A stretch of 64,000 nt of DNA from Ensifer adhaerens. GTDB taxonomy: Bacteria > Pseudomonadota > Alphaproteobacteria > Rhizobiales > Rhizobiaceae. How positions within the stretch are numbered: the stretch's first letter is position 1; each line of letters opens with the position of its first letter. Positions 55,212 to 64,000 of this stretch are shown here, one piece after another. Under the pieces are notes generated by a model. It searched no databases, was not told the DNA's origin, and saw nothing but the letters and a program-made list of their open reading frames with translations. The DNA is taken from assembly GCF_002940685.1 (NCBI RefSeq), contig NZ_PNFP01000005.1:352613-416612 (forward strand), written 5' to 3'. A program made the position numbers and the translations under genes.

Positions 55212-57224
55212 ATGGATCAGTGCATGAAGCACACGTTGGCCGACGTAGTTGACATCGACCTACACAAGCAGCCGCACAGGCCGCACCTGGCTGAGCTTCA
55301 GACTCTCTATCGCATGGAGGGCGAGGCCGGCCGACGCGCTTCGACCCGACAAGGCTTGTGGGTTGCCGTTGTCGTTTACCTGCTCTTCTTCATCCCGGAC
55401 ATTCTGCTCGTCCCCGACGTCGCCTTCTATACGATCGTGGCGCGCCTCTTCGTCGGTATCGGCTCGCTTCTGACCTTCGAGGTCCTGTTTCGGCTGAAGG
55501 CCCAGACCAAATGGCTCGACGGCACCTGCGCCGCAGCGCTCGTCTTCGGTTACATCGGCTGGCTCGTGCCTGCGATGATGACGGCCGATACGAACAGCAT
55601 GTCCTACTACATGATCTTCGGCGCCATTTTCATGATGGGCGCCAATCTCTTCTTCAGCCTTCGGTTCCGCCTCTCGGTGATCGCCTCCAGCATCGTGCTG
55701 GCGACGTTTTTCATCGCACTGTCGTTCTTTTCCGAACACGACCCCGCCTATCTGATCGCCTTCGGGACGTTCTACGTCTCCTGCTTCGTCTTCACCTCCT
55801 ATGTGAACTGGAAACTCAACCGCGAGCGCTACAAGGTATTCCTCAACGCTTTCGAGGCGAAGATCCAGCAGAACGAAGCCTCGGAACGGGGCATGGCGCT
55901 TCTGCGGCTGTCCAACACCGATCCGCTTACCGGTCTCGACAATCGCCGCGCCATCGATCAGCAGCTGCGCGACTACTGGAACGATTGGCAGAAGTTCGGC
56001 AAGAACTTCACCGCCATGCTGATCGACGTCGATTTCTTCAAGAAATACAACGACTGCTACGGCCATCAGGAGGGCGATCGCTGCCTCATTCTCGTGGCCA
56101 ATGCGCTCGGCGAAGCGATCAGGGACTATCATGGCTCGATCGGCCGCTACGGCGGCGAGGAGTTCATCGTCCTTGCCCGCCTGGACACGCGCGAGCAGGC
56201 GGCCGAGCTTGCGGAAGTCATCTGCCGCACCGTTGAAAACATGGGGCTGATCCATGAGCAGCGGCGCGACGGCGTGTCCATCGTCACCGTCAGCGTCGGC
56301 GCGGCGTTCACCCGTAACCACACCGGCGCCAAGCTCGAAAAGATCATCCACGAGGCCGACCGCGCCCTTTACGCCGCCAAGGCGAGCGGGAGAAACTGCT
56401 CGAAACTGTTCGACCCGAACGATCCGCAGAGCAGCGACGAGAGCGAAAACATCGCGGCGCTCCTGAAGATCGCAATCGACCAGAATCTCGTGTCCCTCGT
56501 CTATCAGCCGATCATCAACGTGACGACCGGCGAGGTCGATGCGGTCGAAGCCCTCATGCGCCTGACGATGCTCGACGGCACATCTGTGCCGCCGAGCCTG
56601 TTCATCCCCGTGGCCGAGCGGACCGGCGCCATTCTCGATCTCGGCCGCTGGGCGATCAAGACCGTCTGCCGCGAGCTTCTGGTCGACAATCACATCCCTC
56701 TCGTCAGCGTCAACGTCTCGCCGATCCAGTTGAAGACACCGGGCTTTGCGACGTCGGTCGCCGCGATCCTCGGAGAGACAGGGGTCGCCGGCAGCCGGCT
56801 CGCCTTCGAGATCACCGAGGGGCTCGAGATGGAGATGCATTCGGGTATCCTGCGCTGCATCAGCGACCTGGAGACGCTCGGCATCCGGATATGGCTCGAC
56901 GATTTCGGAACCGGTTTCGCCGGCCTCTCCTGGCTGCGCCTGATCGATTTCGACACCGTGAAGATCGACCGGTCTTTCCTGCACGATTGCTCGACGCCGA
57001 AAGGCCGCGCGATGCTGCAGGACATCATCGGGCTCGTGCGCAACCGCGGCCACAAGATCCTGATCGAGGGCGTGGAAACCGACGAGCAGCTGGCCCTGAT
57101 GCGGCGCTTCCGCATCGACCATGTGCAGGGTTTCCACGTCGGGCGCCCTGCGCCTGCGGACATGTTCCGCAGCACGCCCACCGACAAGCCACGCATCCCG
57201 CTCAGAAATAGCGTCCGCTCCTAG
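55212..57224 (+). CDS. Membrane GGDEF-EAL c-di-GMP turnover protein
   Basis: A 670-residue protein. Residues 50-200 hold five to six membrane helices of MASE type. The GGDEF domain (about 235-400) has NTDPLTGLDNRR and the variant motif GGEEF near 314, still a competent form; no RxxD inhibitory site precedes it. The EAL domain (about 420-660) has VEALMRL, NVSPIQL, FEITEG, DDFGTGFAG, KIDRSF and EGVET, all catalytic positions intact. It should both make and degrade c-di-GMP at the membrane. ATG 55212 has a weak ribosome-binding site; ATG 55224 is an alternative. Confidence 0.9.
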   Translation: MDQCMKHTLADVVDIDLHKQPHRPHLAELQTLYRMEGEAGRRASTRQGLWVAVVVYLLFFIPDILLVPDVAFYTIVARLFVGIGSLLTFEVLFRLKAQTKWLDGTCAAALVFGYIGWLVPAMMTADTNSMSYYMIFGAIFMMGANLFFSLRFRLSVIASSIVLATFFIALSFFSEHDPAYLIAFGTFYVSCFVFTSYVNWKLNRERYKVFLNAFEAKIQQNEASERGMALLRLSNTDPLTGLDNRRAIDQQLRDYWNDWQKFGKNFTAMLIDVDFFKKYNDCYGHQEGDRCLILVANALGEAIRDYHGSIGRYGGEEFIVLARLDTREQAAELAEVICRTVENMGLIHEQRRDGVSIVTVSVGAAFTRNHTGAKLEKIIHEADRALYAAKASGRNCSKLFDPNDPQSSDESENIAALLKIAIDQNLVSLVYQPIINVTTGEVDAVEALMRLTMLDGTSVPPSLFIPVAERTGAILDLGRWAIKTVCRELLVDNHIPLVSVNVSPIQLKTPGFATSVAAILGETGVAGSRLAFEITEGLEMEMHSGILRCISDLETLGIRIWLDDFGTGFAGLSWLRLIDFDTVKIDRSFLHDCSTPKGRAMLQDIIGLVRNRGHKILIEGVETDEQLALMRRFRIDHVQGFHVGRPAPADMFRSTPTDKPRIPLRNSVRS

Positions 57225-57242
57225 CGGTCGTTTCGCTTCACA

Positions 57243-57263
57243 CGCCGCACGTTTCGTGCGGCG
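57243..57263. terminator. Hairpin after the GGDEF-EAL gene
   Basis: CGCCGCACG (57243-57251) pairs perfectly with CGTGCGGCG (57255-57263) over TTT, 19 bases beyond the stop. No T-run follows, so it may be a weak or Rho-assisted end. The rest of the 294-base gap to 57519 shows nothing else clear. Confidence 0.5.
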
Positions 57264-57518
57264 CGTGACGGAGCCGCGACCGACGGGAATGCGCCGGGCT
57301 GCTCTGCTGTTTGGCGCCGATCGATGACGGCGCGACAAGAGCGCGGATGAACTCCGCGCCCTGAGGATTTTCGGCGCAGGTCCCGAACGCTCTCGTCGGC
57401 AAGAGGACGATGAAGGCGGCACGAATAGATGTTGCACTCCGGCGGAACAGGTGCGTAGGATACGGGAGTTTACACTGCCGCTGGATGCAATCTCGCATTG
57501 TGCCCATGGAGGCGCGTG

Positions 57519-59288
57519 ATGACCACCGGGGATCAGCAGGACGTCGGCGTCGAAGCGAGCACATCGCCGCCCAGCAGCGCGGACGTTCTGGCGCAGCTCG
57601 AACGCATTCGCCTGAGCGCCGAATTCGACGCTCCTGACCGCGACCGCAAGTTCCTCGCCTATGTCGTCGAGGAAACGCTGGCCGGGCGCGGCGACCGCAT
57701 CAAGGCATATTCCATCGCCACCGAGGTTTTCGGGCGCGGCTCCTCGTTCGACCCGCAGACGGATCCGGCCGTTCGGATCGAGGCGGGCCGTATTCGACGG
57801 GCGCTCGAACGCTATTACCTCGTTGCCGGCCGCAACGACCCGATCGTCATCAGCATGCCGAAGGGCGCCTATGTGCCGACCTTCGAAAGGCGGGCCGACA
57901 ACCGGCCCGCAACCGTCAAGGCAAGTGCAGCACCGTCGCAAGAAATGCCGCTCAGCCGGCGTGATCGCCGCCCGGTCATGTTCGGGGCCGCGGCGCTCGT
58001 CTGCGGCCTCGCCGGGCTGTTGGCGGGCTTGCCGTTTCTTCCGGGCAGCAATGCAGCGACGGGCGGTTCCGACCGGCCGAACATCCCGAAGCTGATCGTC
58101 ACGCCGTTCGAGGACCTCTCGGGAACCCGGCAATCGGCGATGATGGCGCGCGGTCTGACGGACGAAGTCGTCGGCAACCTTGCCAGGTTCAAGGAGATCG
58201 TCCCGGTCACCCGCGACGATCCGGCACGCAAACCGGGCGATCGCGCCTATGCACTGGAGGGACGGGTAAGGCTTGAGGGCGAGCGGCTCCGGCTGGTCGT
58301 GAGGCTCGTCCAGCGATCCGACGGGTCCGTGGTCTGGGCGAACACCTACGACGAACGACTGCAATCCGGAGAGGTCATCGATCTGCAGGCGAGGACCGCG
58401 GCCGCGGTATCGAGCGCCGTGGCAGAACCCTATGGCGCGGTCTTTCAGGCAAGCGCCGCCGAGCTCAGACGTTCCGTTCCCAAGGAGTGGCAGGCCTATG
58501 CCTGCACGCTCACCTACTACGACCATCGCGGCGACGCCGATCCGCAATCCCATCGCTCCGTCCAGGACTGCCTGCAGCGCACGACCCGGCAATTCCCGAC
58601 TTACGCGACCGCCTGGGCGCTTCTGTCGATGAGCTATGTCGATGCGCTCCGCAATCGCTTCGATCCCGCGACATCAACGGGCATGCTGGCGCTGGCCGGC
58701 GAAGCGGCGGCGCGCGCGGTTGATCTCGCCCCCCTCGACGTGCGCGCCCTCGAGGCGCAGATGCTCGTCCTCTTCGATCGCGGCGAAGTCGATGCCGCTC
58801 TCGCCGTCGGCGCCCGCGCGCTCGCCATCAATCCCAACGACACCGAGCTTGCGGGCGCGTATGGCCTCCGGCTGGCACTTTCGGGCGAATGGGAGACCGG
58901 CTGCAAACTTCTGTCGGATGCCACCGCGCGCAGCCTCGGACAGACCGGGGTTTTCGAGGCAGCGCTGGCTACCTGCTCCTATTTCGCGGGCGACTATGCT
59001 GCCGCCGAGCGATGGGTGCGCCTTGTCAAACCGGACGCCAGTCCGGCCGACCGGCTCCTTCTGCTTGCTATTCTCGGCAAGCTCGGCAAGACGGACGAGG
59101 CTAGGCAGCAGCGACAATGGTTGGAAACCAACGCCCCGGCCCTTCTCGGTGATCCCGGGCAGGCGCTTGCCTTTCAGTTTCGCCGTCCCGAGGATCAGCA
59201 CCGTCTGTTCGACGGCCTGCGCGCCGCCGGCGTTCCCGTCCCCGAAGCCGAGTATCAACAGGCAGGTGGCGCCGGCGCGATACGCTGA
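57519..59288 (+). CDS. TolB-like/TPR membrane protein of the adenylate-cyclase-associated type
   Basis: A 589-residue protein. The N-terminal domain (about 20-125, RKFLAYVVEETLAGRGDRIK then DPAVRIEAGRIRRALERYY) resembles the winged-helix-like region found in many rhizobial 'adenylate cyclase' annotated proteins. One membrane helix lies at about 147-170. A TolB-like segment (IPKLIVTPFEDLSGTRQ, about 186-202) and TPR-like helices (about 340-560) follow outside. No cyclase catalytic domain is present, so the usual name would mislead. ATG 57519 follows GGAGGCGCG; GTG 57498 is less likely. Confidence 0.8.
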   Translation: MTTGDQQDVGVEASTSPPSSADVLAQLERIRLSAEFDAPDRDRKFLAYVVEETLAGRGDRIKAYSIATEVFGRGSSFDPQTDPAVRIEAGRIRRALERYYLVAGRNDPIVISMPKGAYVPTFERRADNRPATVKASAAPSQEMPLSRRDRRPVMFGAAALVCGLAGLLAGLPFLPGSNAATGGSDRPNIPKLIVTPFEDLSGTRQSAMMARGLTDEVVGNLARFKEIVPVTRDDPARKPGDRAYALEGRVRLEGERLRLVVRLVQRSDGSVVWANTYDERLQSGEVIDLQARTAAAVSSAVAEPYGAVFQASAAELRRSVPKEWQAYACTLTYYDHRGDADPQSHRSVQDCLQRTTRQFPTYATAWALLSMSYVDALRNRFDPATSTGMLALAGEAAARAVDLAPLDVRALEAQMLVLFDRGEVDAALAVGARALAINPNDTELAGAYGLRLALSGEWETGCKLLSDATARSLGQTGVFEAALATCSYFAGDYAAAERWVRLVKPDASPADRLLLLAILGKLGKTDEARQQRQWLETNAPALLGDPGQALAFQFRRPEDQHRLFDGLRAAGVPVPEAEYQQAGGAGAIR

Positions 59289-60440
59289 TCAGATATTGCC
59301 GGGCTCCAGCCCGGTGTCGTGGGTCGCGGGGTCGGGCGGGATTTTATCCGGCGCCGCATCCGAGCGCGCCCAGACCATCAGCAGATCATGCACGACACTC
59401 AGCACGATCGGCCCGAGAAAAAGGCCGATGAGGCCATAGGACAGCGTACCGCCGAGCACGCCGAGCAGAATGACCAGCGTCGGCGTCGACAGCCCGCGCG
59501 CCACCAGGATCGGCTTCATCACATTGTCGATGACAAAGAGCGGGATCAACAGGATCGTGAGCAGCAGCGCCGGGCCGAAGTCCATGGTGGCCCAGGCCCA
59601 GATCATGACGGGCAGCAGCACCAGCGCCGGGCCGATCTGGATGATGCAGAGAACGAGCACGACGAAGGCGATTGCACCGGGAGCCGGCACGTCGAACAGG
59701 CTCAGCACCAGTCCGCACAGGAATGCCTGCAGCAGCGCGACACCGATGACGCCGCGCGCCACGTTGCGGATCGTCGCGGTCGCGAGCTTGAGGAAGCCGA
59801 TGCCGCGCTGGCCGCCGATCCGGCCGGCAAAACGCTGCGCCATTTCCGCCAGCCGTTTCGCGGAGCCGAACAGAAAACCCGCGATCAACACGGAGACGAC
59901 GAAACTCAGAACCTCGGCGCCAACGCTCGCGACCTTGCCGAGCACCTTGCTGCCCGCCTGCATGAGCGAGGGCTCGAGCTTGCTCAGCAGCGCTTCGATA
60001 TTGCCCGATGCCATGCTCCAGGCGGCATGGATGCGTTCTCCGACGACCGGCCACTCGCGGATGTAGTCCGGCGGTACCGGCACGCGCAGCGAACCGTCCG
60101 CAAGTCTTGCAAGCAGCGCCTGCAACCCTTCGGCAAAGCTGATCGCGATGGCGGTCAAGGGGGCGACGATGACGGCAAGGCACGTCAGCGTGATCAGGAA
60201 TGAGGATAGCCGTCGCGAGCCGAGCAGGCGCCCAAGCCGGGCGTAGGCCGGAAAGAGCGCCACCGCAAGAATTGCCGCCCAGATCAGAATGATCGCGAAA
60301 GGCGCGATCAGCGTGAGTGCCCAGTAGGCCAGCAGCCCGACGATGCCGATTCTGGCGATATCCGTGATCTTCGCCTCGATGGAGGGAGATCCGCTCGTCC
60401 CGTCACGGATCGCATTCGTTCGGGGAGGATCCTCGACCAT
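59289..60440 (-). CDS. AI-2E family transporter
   Basis: A 383-residue membrane protein with seven to eight helices of the UPF0118/AI-2E family. GIVGLLAYWALTLIAPFAII opens helix 1, and the C-terminal part has the conserved GPALVLLPVMIWAW and FVIDNVMKPILVARGLSTPT (about 312-331). Members export or exchange varied small molecules or ions, including Na+/H+; autoinducer-2 export is shown for few. ATG 60440 has GGAGGGAAGGGG upstream; the frame extends to 60500 without family features. Confidence 0.9.
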   Translation of the reverse strand: MVEDPPRTNAIRDGTSGSPSIEAKITDIARIGIVGLLAYWALTLIAPFAIILIWAAILAVALFPAYARLGRLLGSRRLSSFLITLTCLAVIVAPLTAIAISFAEGLQALLARLADGSLRVPVPPDYIREWPVVGERIHAAWSMASGNIEALLSKLEPSLMQAGSKVLGKVASVGAEVLSFVVSVLIAGFLFGSAKRLAEMAQRFAGRIGGQRGIGFLKLATATIRNVARGVIGVALLQAFLCGLVLSLFDVPAPGAIAFVVLVLCIIQIGPALVLLPVMIWAWATMDFGPALLLTILLIPLFVIDNVMKPILVARGLSTPTLVILLGVLGGTLSYGLIGLFLGPIVLSVVHDLLMVWARSDAAPDKIPPDPATHDTGLEPGNI

Positions 60441-60758
60441 TTTCGTCCCCTTCCCTCCTCGCAAAACCGCAGACAGCTGCAAGCCCTGTGCGCCCGACAC
60501 CTTGCAGGCGTTCTACCGTCACGTGGATGGCACGCTGCCGGCAACCGCTGGGCAGTAACATACAGTAGAATACGCCTGCCGGACTTCCCGATCCGCCGGC
60601 CTCCTCTAGAGATTCCAATGACTGACGGCGACAGGATCAGGAACTGCCGCGCGATCAGCTTGCCATTGCAAGATCAGGAAGCGTCGACAGGGGGCTGTCC
60701 CGCGCACGTTGAAAGCGCCCGCGCCACCGCCAGGCAGTACACGAGGGAGGCTGGATAG
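60441..60758. other. Divergent intergenic region, AI-2E and DUF3300 genes
   Basis: No gene is visible in these 318 bases. A strong GGGAGG ribosome-binding site lies just before the DUF3300 ATG at 60759. I see no convincing operator or promoter pair. Confidence 0.4.
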
Positions 60759-62138
60759 ATGGTCAAGAAGACGCTCATCGCGCTCGGCGGCGCAATCGCG
60801 GTTCTGGTCGCAACACCCGTTACGGCGGTTCTTGCGCAGCAGACGGCAACGGCGCCGGCCGCGCAGGAACAGACGGCCCCCGAGCCGCTCAGCGATGACG
60901 AACTCGAGGTCCTGGTGGCGCGCATCGCACTTTACCCGGACGAGTTGGTGGCGCTGATCTCGGCCGCCGCACTCTATCCTCTGCAGATCGTCGAGGCGGA
61001 GCGGTTCCTGGAGGCCCGCGAGAAGAAACCCGACATGAAGCCGAAAGACGACTGGGACGGCAGCGTCATATCGCTGCTGAACTACCCCCAGATCGTCAAG
61101 ATGATGAGCGAGGATCTTGAGTGGACGCAGTCCTTCGGCGACGCGATCGCCAATCAGCAGAAGGACGTGCTGATGGCCATCCAGCAACTGCGCGACGAGG
61201 CGGTCGCCAAGAACATCATCAAGACCGACGACAAGGTGAAGGTGGTCCAGGAGGGCGACAACGTCGTTATCCAGGCGGCAAACCCGGAAACGATCTATGT
61301 GCCGCAGTATCCGCCGGAAATGCTCTACGAGCCGAACTATGCGCCGGCCCCGATCGGCTACTATGACGAGCCCTATCCCGCCTACTGGTATCCGGGTGCG
61401 GCCTTCTTCGCCGGTGCGGTCACGGGCGCCGCCTTTGCGGCGATCGTCGACTGGGATGACTGGGGCGTGTGGGGCGGCGGCTGGAACGGCGGCGACATCG
61501 ATATCGACTGCGACAACTGCTTCAACAACATCAACGGCAAGCTCAAGTGGAACGACGTCGACTGGAAGAACGTCGATCGCAGCAAGATCAAGTTCGACCG
61601 CGACCAGCTCCAGAAGTTCGACCGCAACAGCATCAAGAACAACATCAAGGCGAACGGCAACAACAACCTGCGCAACCGCGCCGCCGAGATCAATCGCGAC
61701 CGGCCGAACGCGCGTCCCGGCGGTGGCGGCGGCGGCCAGATCAGGGATGTGCGCAAGAGCACGCTCGAAGGGCTGAAGGCGCAGCAGAGACCGGCCGCCC
61801 GTCCCGGCGGCGGTGGAGGCGGGCAGGCGATCGCCAAGGCGCGCGCCGGGGATGGAAAGCCAAGCATCAATCGCGCGGGCGGCAACAAGCCGTCCCAGGT
61901 CAACCGCAGCGGCGGCAAGAAGAAGATGGCGGCAAAGGCGCAGAACCGGCCGAAGAAGCCATCGGGCCTTGGCAACGTCAATTCCGGACGGCGCGAGGTC
62001 GCTTCGTCACGCCGCGGCGGTCAGAGCCTGGGTGGCGGCCATCGTGGCGGCGGGCGCCCGCAGATGAGTCGTGGTGGCGGCCGGCCGCAGATGCACCGCG
62101 GCGGCGGCGGGCGCGGCGGCGGCGGCCGCAGACGTTGA
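60759..62138 (+). CDS. DUF3300 family exported protein
   Basis: A 459-residue exported protein with a signal peptide (about 1-28, ending AVLAQ). The DUF3300 domain (about 45-235) has LVARIALYPDELVALISAAA and NYPQIVKMMSEDLEWTQSFG, typical of the family. A tryptophan/glycine segment (WDDWGVWGGGWNGG, about 231-244) and DCDNCFNN follow. The last 200 residues are asparagine-, glycine-, lysine- and arginine-rich, ending in RGGGGRGGGGRRR, probably disordered. Function is unknown; it sits 21 bases from a DUF2950 gene, the usual partner. Confidence 0.87.
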   Translation: MVKKTLIALGGAIAVLVATPVTAVLAQQTATAPAAQEQTAPEPLSDDELEVLVARIALYPDELVALISAAALYPLQIVEAERFLEAREKKPDMKPKDDWDGSVISLLNYPQIVKMMSEDLEWTQSFGDAIANQQKDVLMAIQQLRDEAVAKNIIKTDDKVKVVQEGDNVVIQAANPETIYVPQYPPEMLYEPNYAPAPIGYYDEPYPAYWYPGAAFFAGAVTGAAFAAIVDWDDWGVWGGGWNGGDIDIDCDNCFNNINGKLKWNDVDWKNVDRSKIKFDRDQLQKFDRNSIKNNIKANGNNNLRNRAAEINRDRPNARPGGGGGGQIRDVRKSTLEGLKAQQRPAARPGGGGGGQAIAKARAGDGKPSINRAGGNKPSQVNRSGGKKKMAAKAQNRPKKPSGLGNVNSGRREVASSRRGGQSLGGGHRGGGRPQMSRGGGRPQMHRGGGGRGGGGRRR

Positions 62139-62159
62139 TCGGATCACAGGAGAACGACG

Positions 62160-63185
62160 ATGACAAAGCTCTTTAATTCGCTTCTCCTGGGATCAGCGAT
62201 GGCGCTGGTTCTGGTAGCAACGCCGATCGGCTCCGCCTATTCCCAGGACAAGCCGCCAGCAGATCAACCTGCCGGAGATCAGCCTGCAGGAGATCAACCG
62301 GCGGCCGATCAGCCGCCGGAAGACCAGATGGTGGGCGGCCTCGATGCCTATGCCGCCGCCGAGGATCCGCCGGCCTTCGACGATCCGGCGAAAGCCATCG
62401 ACGAATTCAAGGCAAAGCTTGCGGCGGATGATTTCGACGGTCTGGCCAAGCTTTTGGGGCTGAATGCCGAGAAGCTGAAAGACAGCGAAGGTGTGAGAGA
62501 TACGTTCGCCCTTATCCGCGAGGGGGCGGCCCGCAATGTCGTCGTCCGCGATCTGGAGGGCCGCAAGATCCTGCAGATCGGCGACCGGCTCTGGCCCTTG
62601 CCCTTCCCGCTCACCAAGGGCGATGACGGCAAATGGGCCTTCGATACCTATGTCGGGCTTGAGGAGATCGTCAATCGCCGTGTCGGCGAGAACGAACTGC
62701 AGGCGATCGACACGGTCGAGGCCTATGTCGATGCCCAGAAGGAATACGCCTCCGAGGATCGCGACTCCGACGGCGTGCTCGAATATGCCCAGAAGCTGAT
62801 CAGCACGCCCGGGCAGACCGACGGTCTCTACTGGCCGGCCGATCAGGGTGACGGCGAAAGCCCGGTCGGCGACGCGATCAGCGAAGCGGCTCTGGAAAAG
62901 GCAAAAGCCGGCGAAGGCTATTTCGGCTACCGCTTCCGCATCCTGACATCGCAGGGCGACAACATAGCCGGCGGCCGCTATGACTATGTGATCAACGACA
63001 ACATGATCGGCGGCTTTGCCCTGATCGCATGGCCGGTCACCTATGCGGAGACAGGCGTGAAGACCTTTGTCGTCAACCAGCAAGGCATCGTCTACGAGCG
63101 CGATCTCGGGCCGAGCACCGAAGCGATCGTGCCGTTCATCGACCGCTTCGATCCCGACGACAAGTGGAACGTCGTGGCAGACTAG
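62160..63185 (+). CDS. DUF2950 family exported protein
   Basis: A 341-residue exported protein with a signal peptide (about 1-29). A short repeat of (A)GDQPA units (about 33-57) precedes the DUF2950 domain. YFGYRFRILTSQGDNIAGGR (about 257-276) and WPVTYAETGVKTFVVNQQG (about 293-311) with YERDLG are hallmark sequences. Function is unknown; DUF2950 and DUF3300 genes are often neighbours, which suggests a shared envelope role. AGGAGAACGACG precedes ATG 62160. Confidence 0.9.
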   Translation: MTKLFNSLLLGSAMALVLVATPIGSAYSQDKPPADQPAGDQPAGDQPAADQPPEDQMVGGLDAYAAAEDPPAFDDPAKAIDEFKAKLAADDFDGLAKLLGLNAEKLKDSEGVRDTFALIREGAARNVVVRDLEGRKILQIGDRLWPLPFPLTKGDDGKWAFDTYVGLEEIVNRRVGENELQAIDTVEAYVDAQKEYASEDRDSDGVLEYAQKLISTPGQTDGLYWPADQGDGESPVGDAISEAALEKAKAGEGYFGYRFRILTSQGDNIAGGRYDYVINDNMIGGFALIAWPVTYAETGVKTFVVNQQGIVYERDLGPSTEAIVPFIDRFDPDDKWNVVAD

Positions 63186-63285
63186 GCGAAGGGCACTTCG
63201 AGACGCCGTTGGCTGAAGCGAGCGACGGATCGCTTTGCTCGACCGGTCCTAAAGTGGTTCTTGGGCGCTTCTTAGGGGCCATCAA

Positions 63286-63750
63286 GAGACCCGATATCTT
63301 CGCGGCCCGACCGGGCCTGCGGTGAAGGAGGTGCGCTCCGGGAAATGGGTCCCGACACGGTGGGCGACGTTGGCAGGGCCGAGGCCGAGCCGCCGCGCCG
63401 GCCCCACGGGGGCGCGGCATTCGCGACGGTCAGGTTGAGCCTGTCCCCGAACTTGCCGCACGGATCAGCATTTCGACCTTGCCGCTGGAGCGGTCGCCGC
63501 CGCGTTGACGGCGTTCTCGACCAAGGGCTCTGCCGGATCAGGCTTGGAACATTGGCATTCCCGAGTACGCGCGGAACATCGATACGAACGGCCATCCGGT
63601 CCGAAAGCCGCGCTCCTTCTCGATGTCGCGATATTCCTTCCGCAAGGCGATCTCCTCGGCGAACCTGAGCTCGCGCATCGGATCGGGTTGCAACGTCGGG
63701 CGTAGGAACGCCGAAAGCGGCATGGTCATCCGCTCCGCCCGCTCCGTTTG
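63286..63750 (-). pseudogene. Decayed LytS/YehU-type sensor histidine kinase
   Basis: Reading leftward, consecutive pieces in different frames match the C-terminal half of a LytS-type kinase: PMRELRFAEEIALRKEYRDI-EKER (63623-63710 region), then MAVRIDVPRVLGNANVPSLI, then PLVENAVNAAA, then SGKVEMLIRAASSG, then DRLNLTVANAAPP, then GLGPANVAHRVGTHFPERT. At least four frameshifts are needed, and no single frame is intact. The upstream membrane and His-box part is missing or unrecognisable. It lies beside tRNA-fMet and looks like a remnant of a deleted two-component gene. Confidence 0.75.
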
Positions 63751-63886
63751 CGCCGCCGTTGCCCGCGCTTGTCCGTTAGCGCGCCCTGCCGCTGCCGCTG
63801 CCCCTGCCCTGGCAGTGCTGGGTTTTACGGCTGACGTCTCCGGCTTTTGGGTTGTTCTGGTTTATGTTTTGTGTTGTTTGAACGTC

Positions 63887-63922
63887 AAAAGCCCGCCGGA
63901 TTTCTCTCGGCGGGCTTTTTTT
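63887..63922 (-). terminator. Terminator of the tRNA-fMet transcript
   Basis: AAAAGCCCGCCG (63887-63898) pairs perfectly with CGGCGGGCTTTT (63908-63919) across nine bases. On the minus strand the stem is followed by TTTTGACG, just 3' of the tRNA. A T-run on the plus strand as well makes it usable from both sides. Confidence 0.88.
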
Positions 63923-63926
63923 GATT

Positions 63927-64000
<74 letters not shown>

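Noticed and set aside
55260..58592. A 1110-codon open frame on the minus strand
   Set aside because: It lies antisense to the GGDEF-EAL and TolB/TPR genes, which have clear domains; its product is rich in Arg/Asp/His without family motifs. Long antisense frames are expected at this GC content.

Overview
The window looks like chromosomal DNA of an alphaproteobacterium of the Rhizobiaceae, most likely Ensifer/Sinorhizobium. The evidence is high-GC coding DNA, three intergenic palindrome types typical of rhizobia (about 3257, 20375 and 27681), a Pha-type (fused A+B) Mrp antiporter, an aerobic cobFGHIJ-K-LM cobalamin cluster in the arrangement known from 'Pseudomonas denitrificans' (an Ensifer-like B12 producer), and an initiator tRNA at the right edge. 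This taxonomic call is inference from gene content; no database search was possible.

Layout. 1-3092: the tail of an unknown gene, a small DUF3008 protein and a CHASE-PAS-GGDEF-EAL c-di-GMP enzyme. 3377-9419: the complete phaAB-C-D-E-F-G cation/proton antiporter operon. 9474-16604: the late (aerobic) cobalamin pathway, read leftward, with cobK alone on the opposite strand and sharing its start codon position with cobL. 16707-22387: uracil-DNA glycosylase, the molybdate transporter modABC with an attenuator-like hairpin after modA, a one-domain ModE regulator, and an FAD amine/amino-acid oxidase. 22716-28982: the branched-chain 2-oxoacid dehydrogenase complex (E1 alpha, E1 beta, E2, E3) followed by a thiolase. 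29082-36496: purU, then tyrosine/homogentisate catabolism (hmgA, a metallo-beta-lactamase-fold protein, fah and maiA read leftward; hppD read rightward), with a MarR and an Lrp regulator placed between them.

36648-43514: an exopolysaccharide-type cluster read leftward: LuxR regulator, UDP-xylose synthase, UDP-xylose/UDP-glucose 4-epimerase, a processive GT2 membrane synthase, a DUF995 protein and a GH26-like secreted glycanase. It is flanked by unusually AT-rich non-coding DNA with strong palindromes. It resembles the c-di-GMP-controlled uxs/uxe (arabinose-containing polysaccharide) locus known from S. meliloti, but here the adjacent regulator is LuxR-type. This is the most interesting system in the window. 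44708-48544: a ferric-siderophore ABC transporter with a divergent binding protein and a RirA-type iron box. 48643-53764: an RND efflux pump, its adaptor and a TetR regulator, with two matching operators between adaptor and regulator.

53867-63185: a PhcB-like methyltransferase divergent from a second GGDEF-EAL protein, a TolB/TPR regulator-like membrane protein, an AI-2E family permease, and a DUF3300-DUF2950 pair of exported proteins. 63186-64000: a decayed LytS-type histidine kinase pseudogene, a terminator, and tRNA-fMet cut by the window edge.
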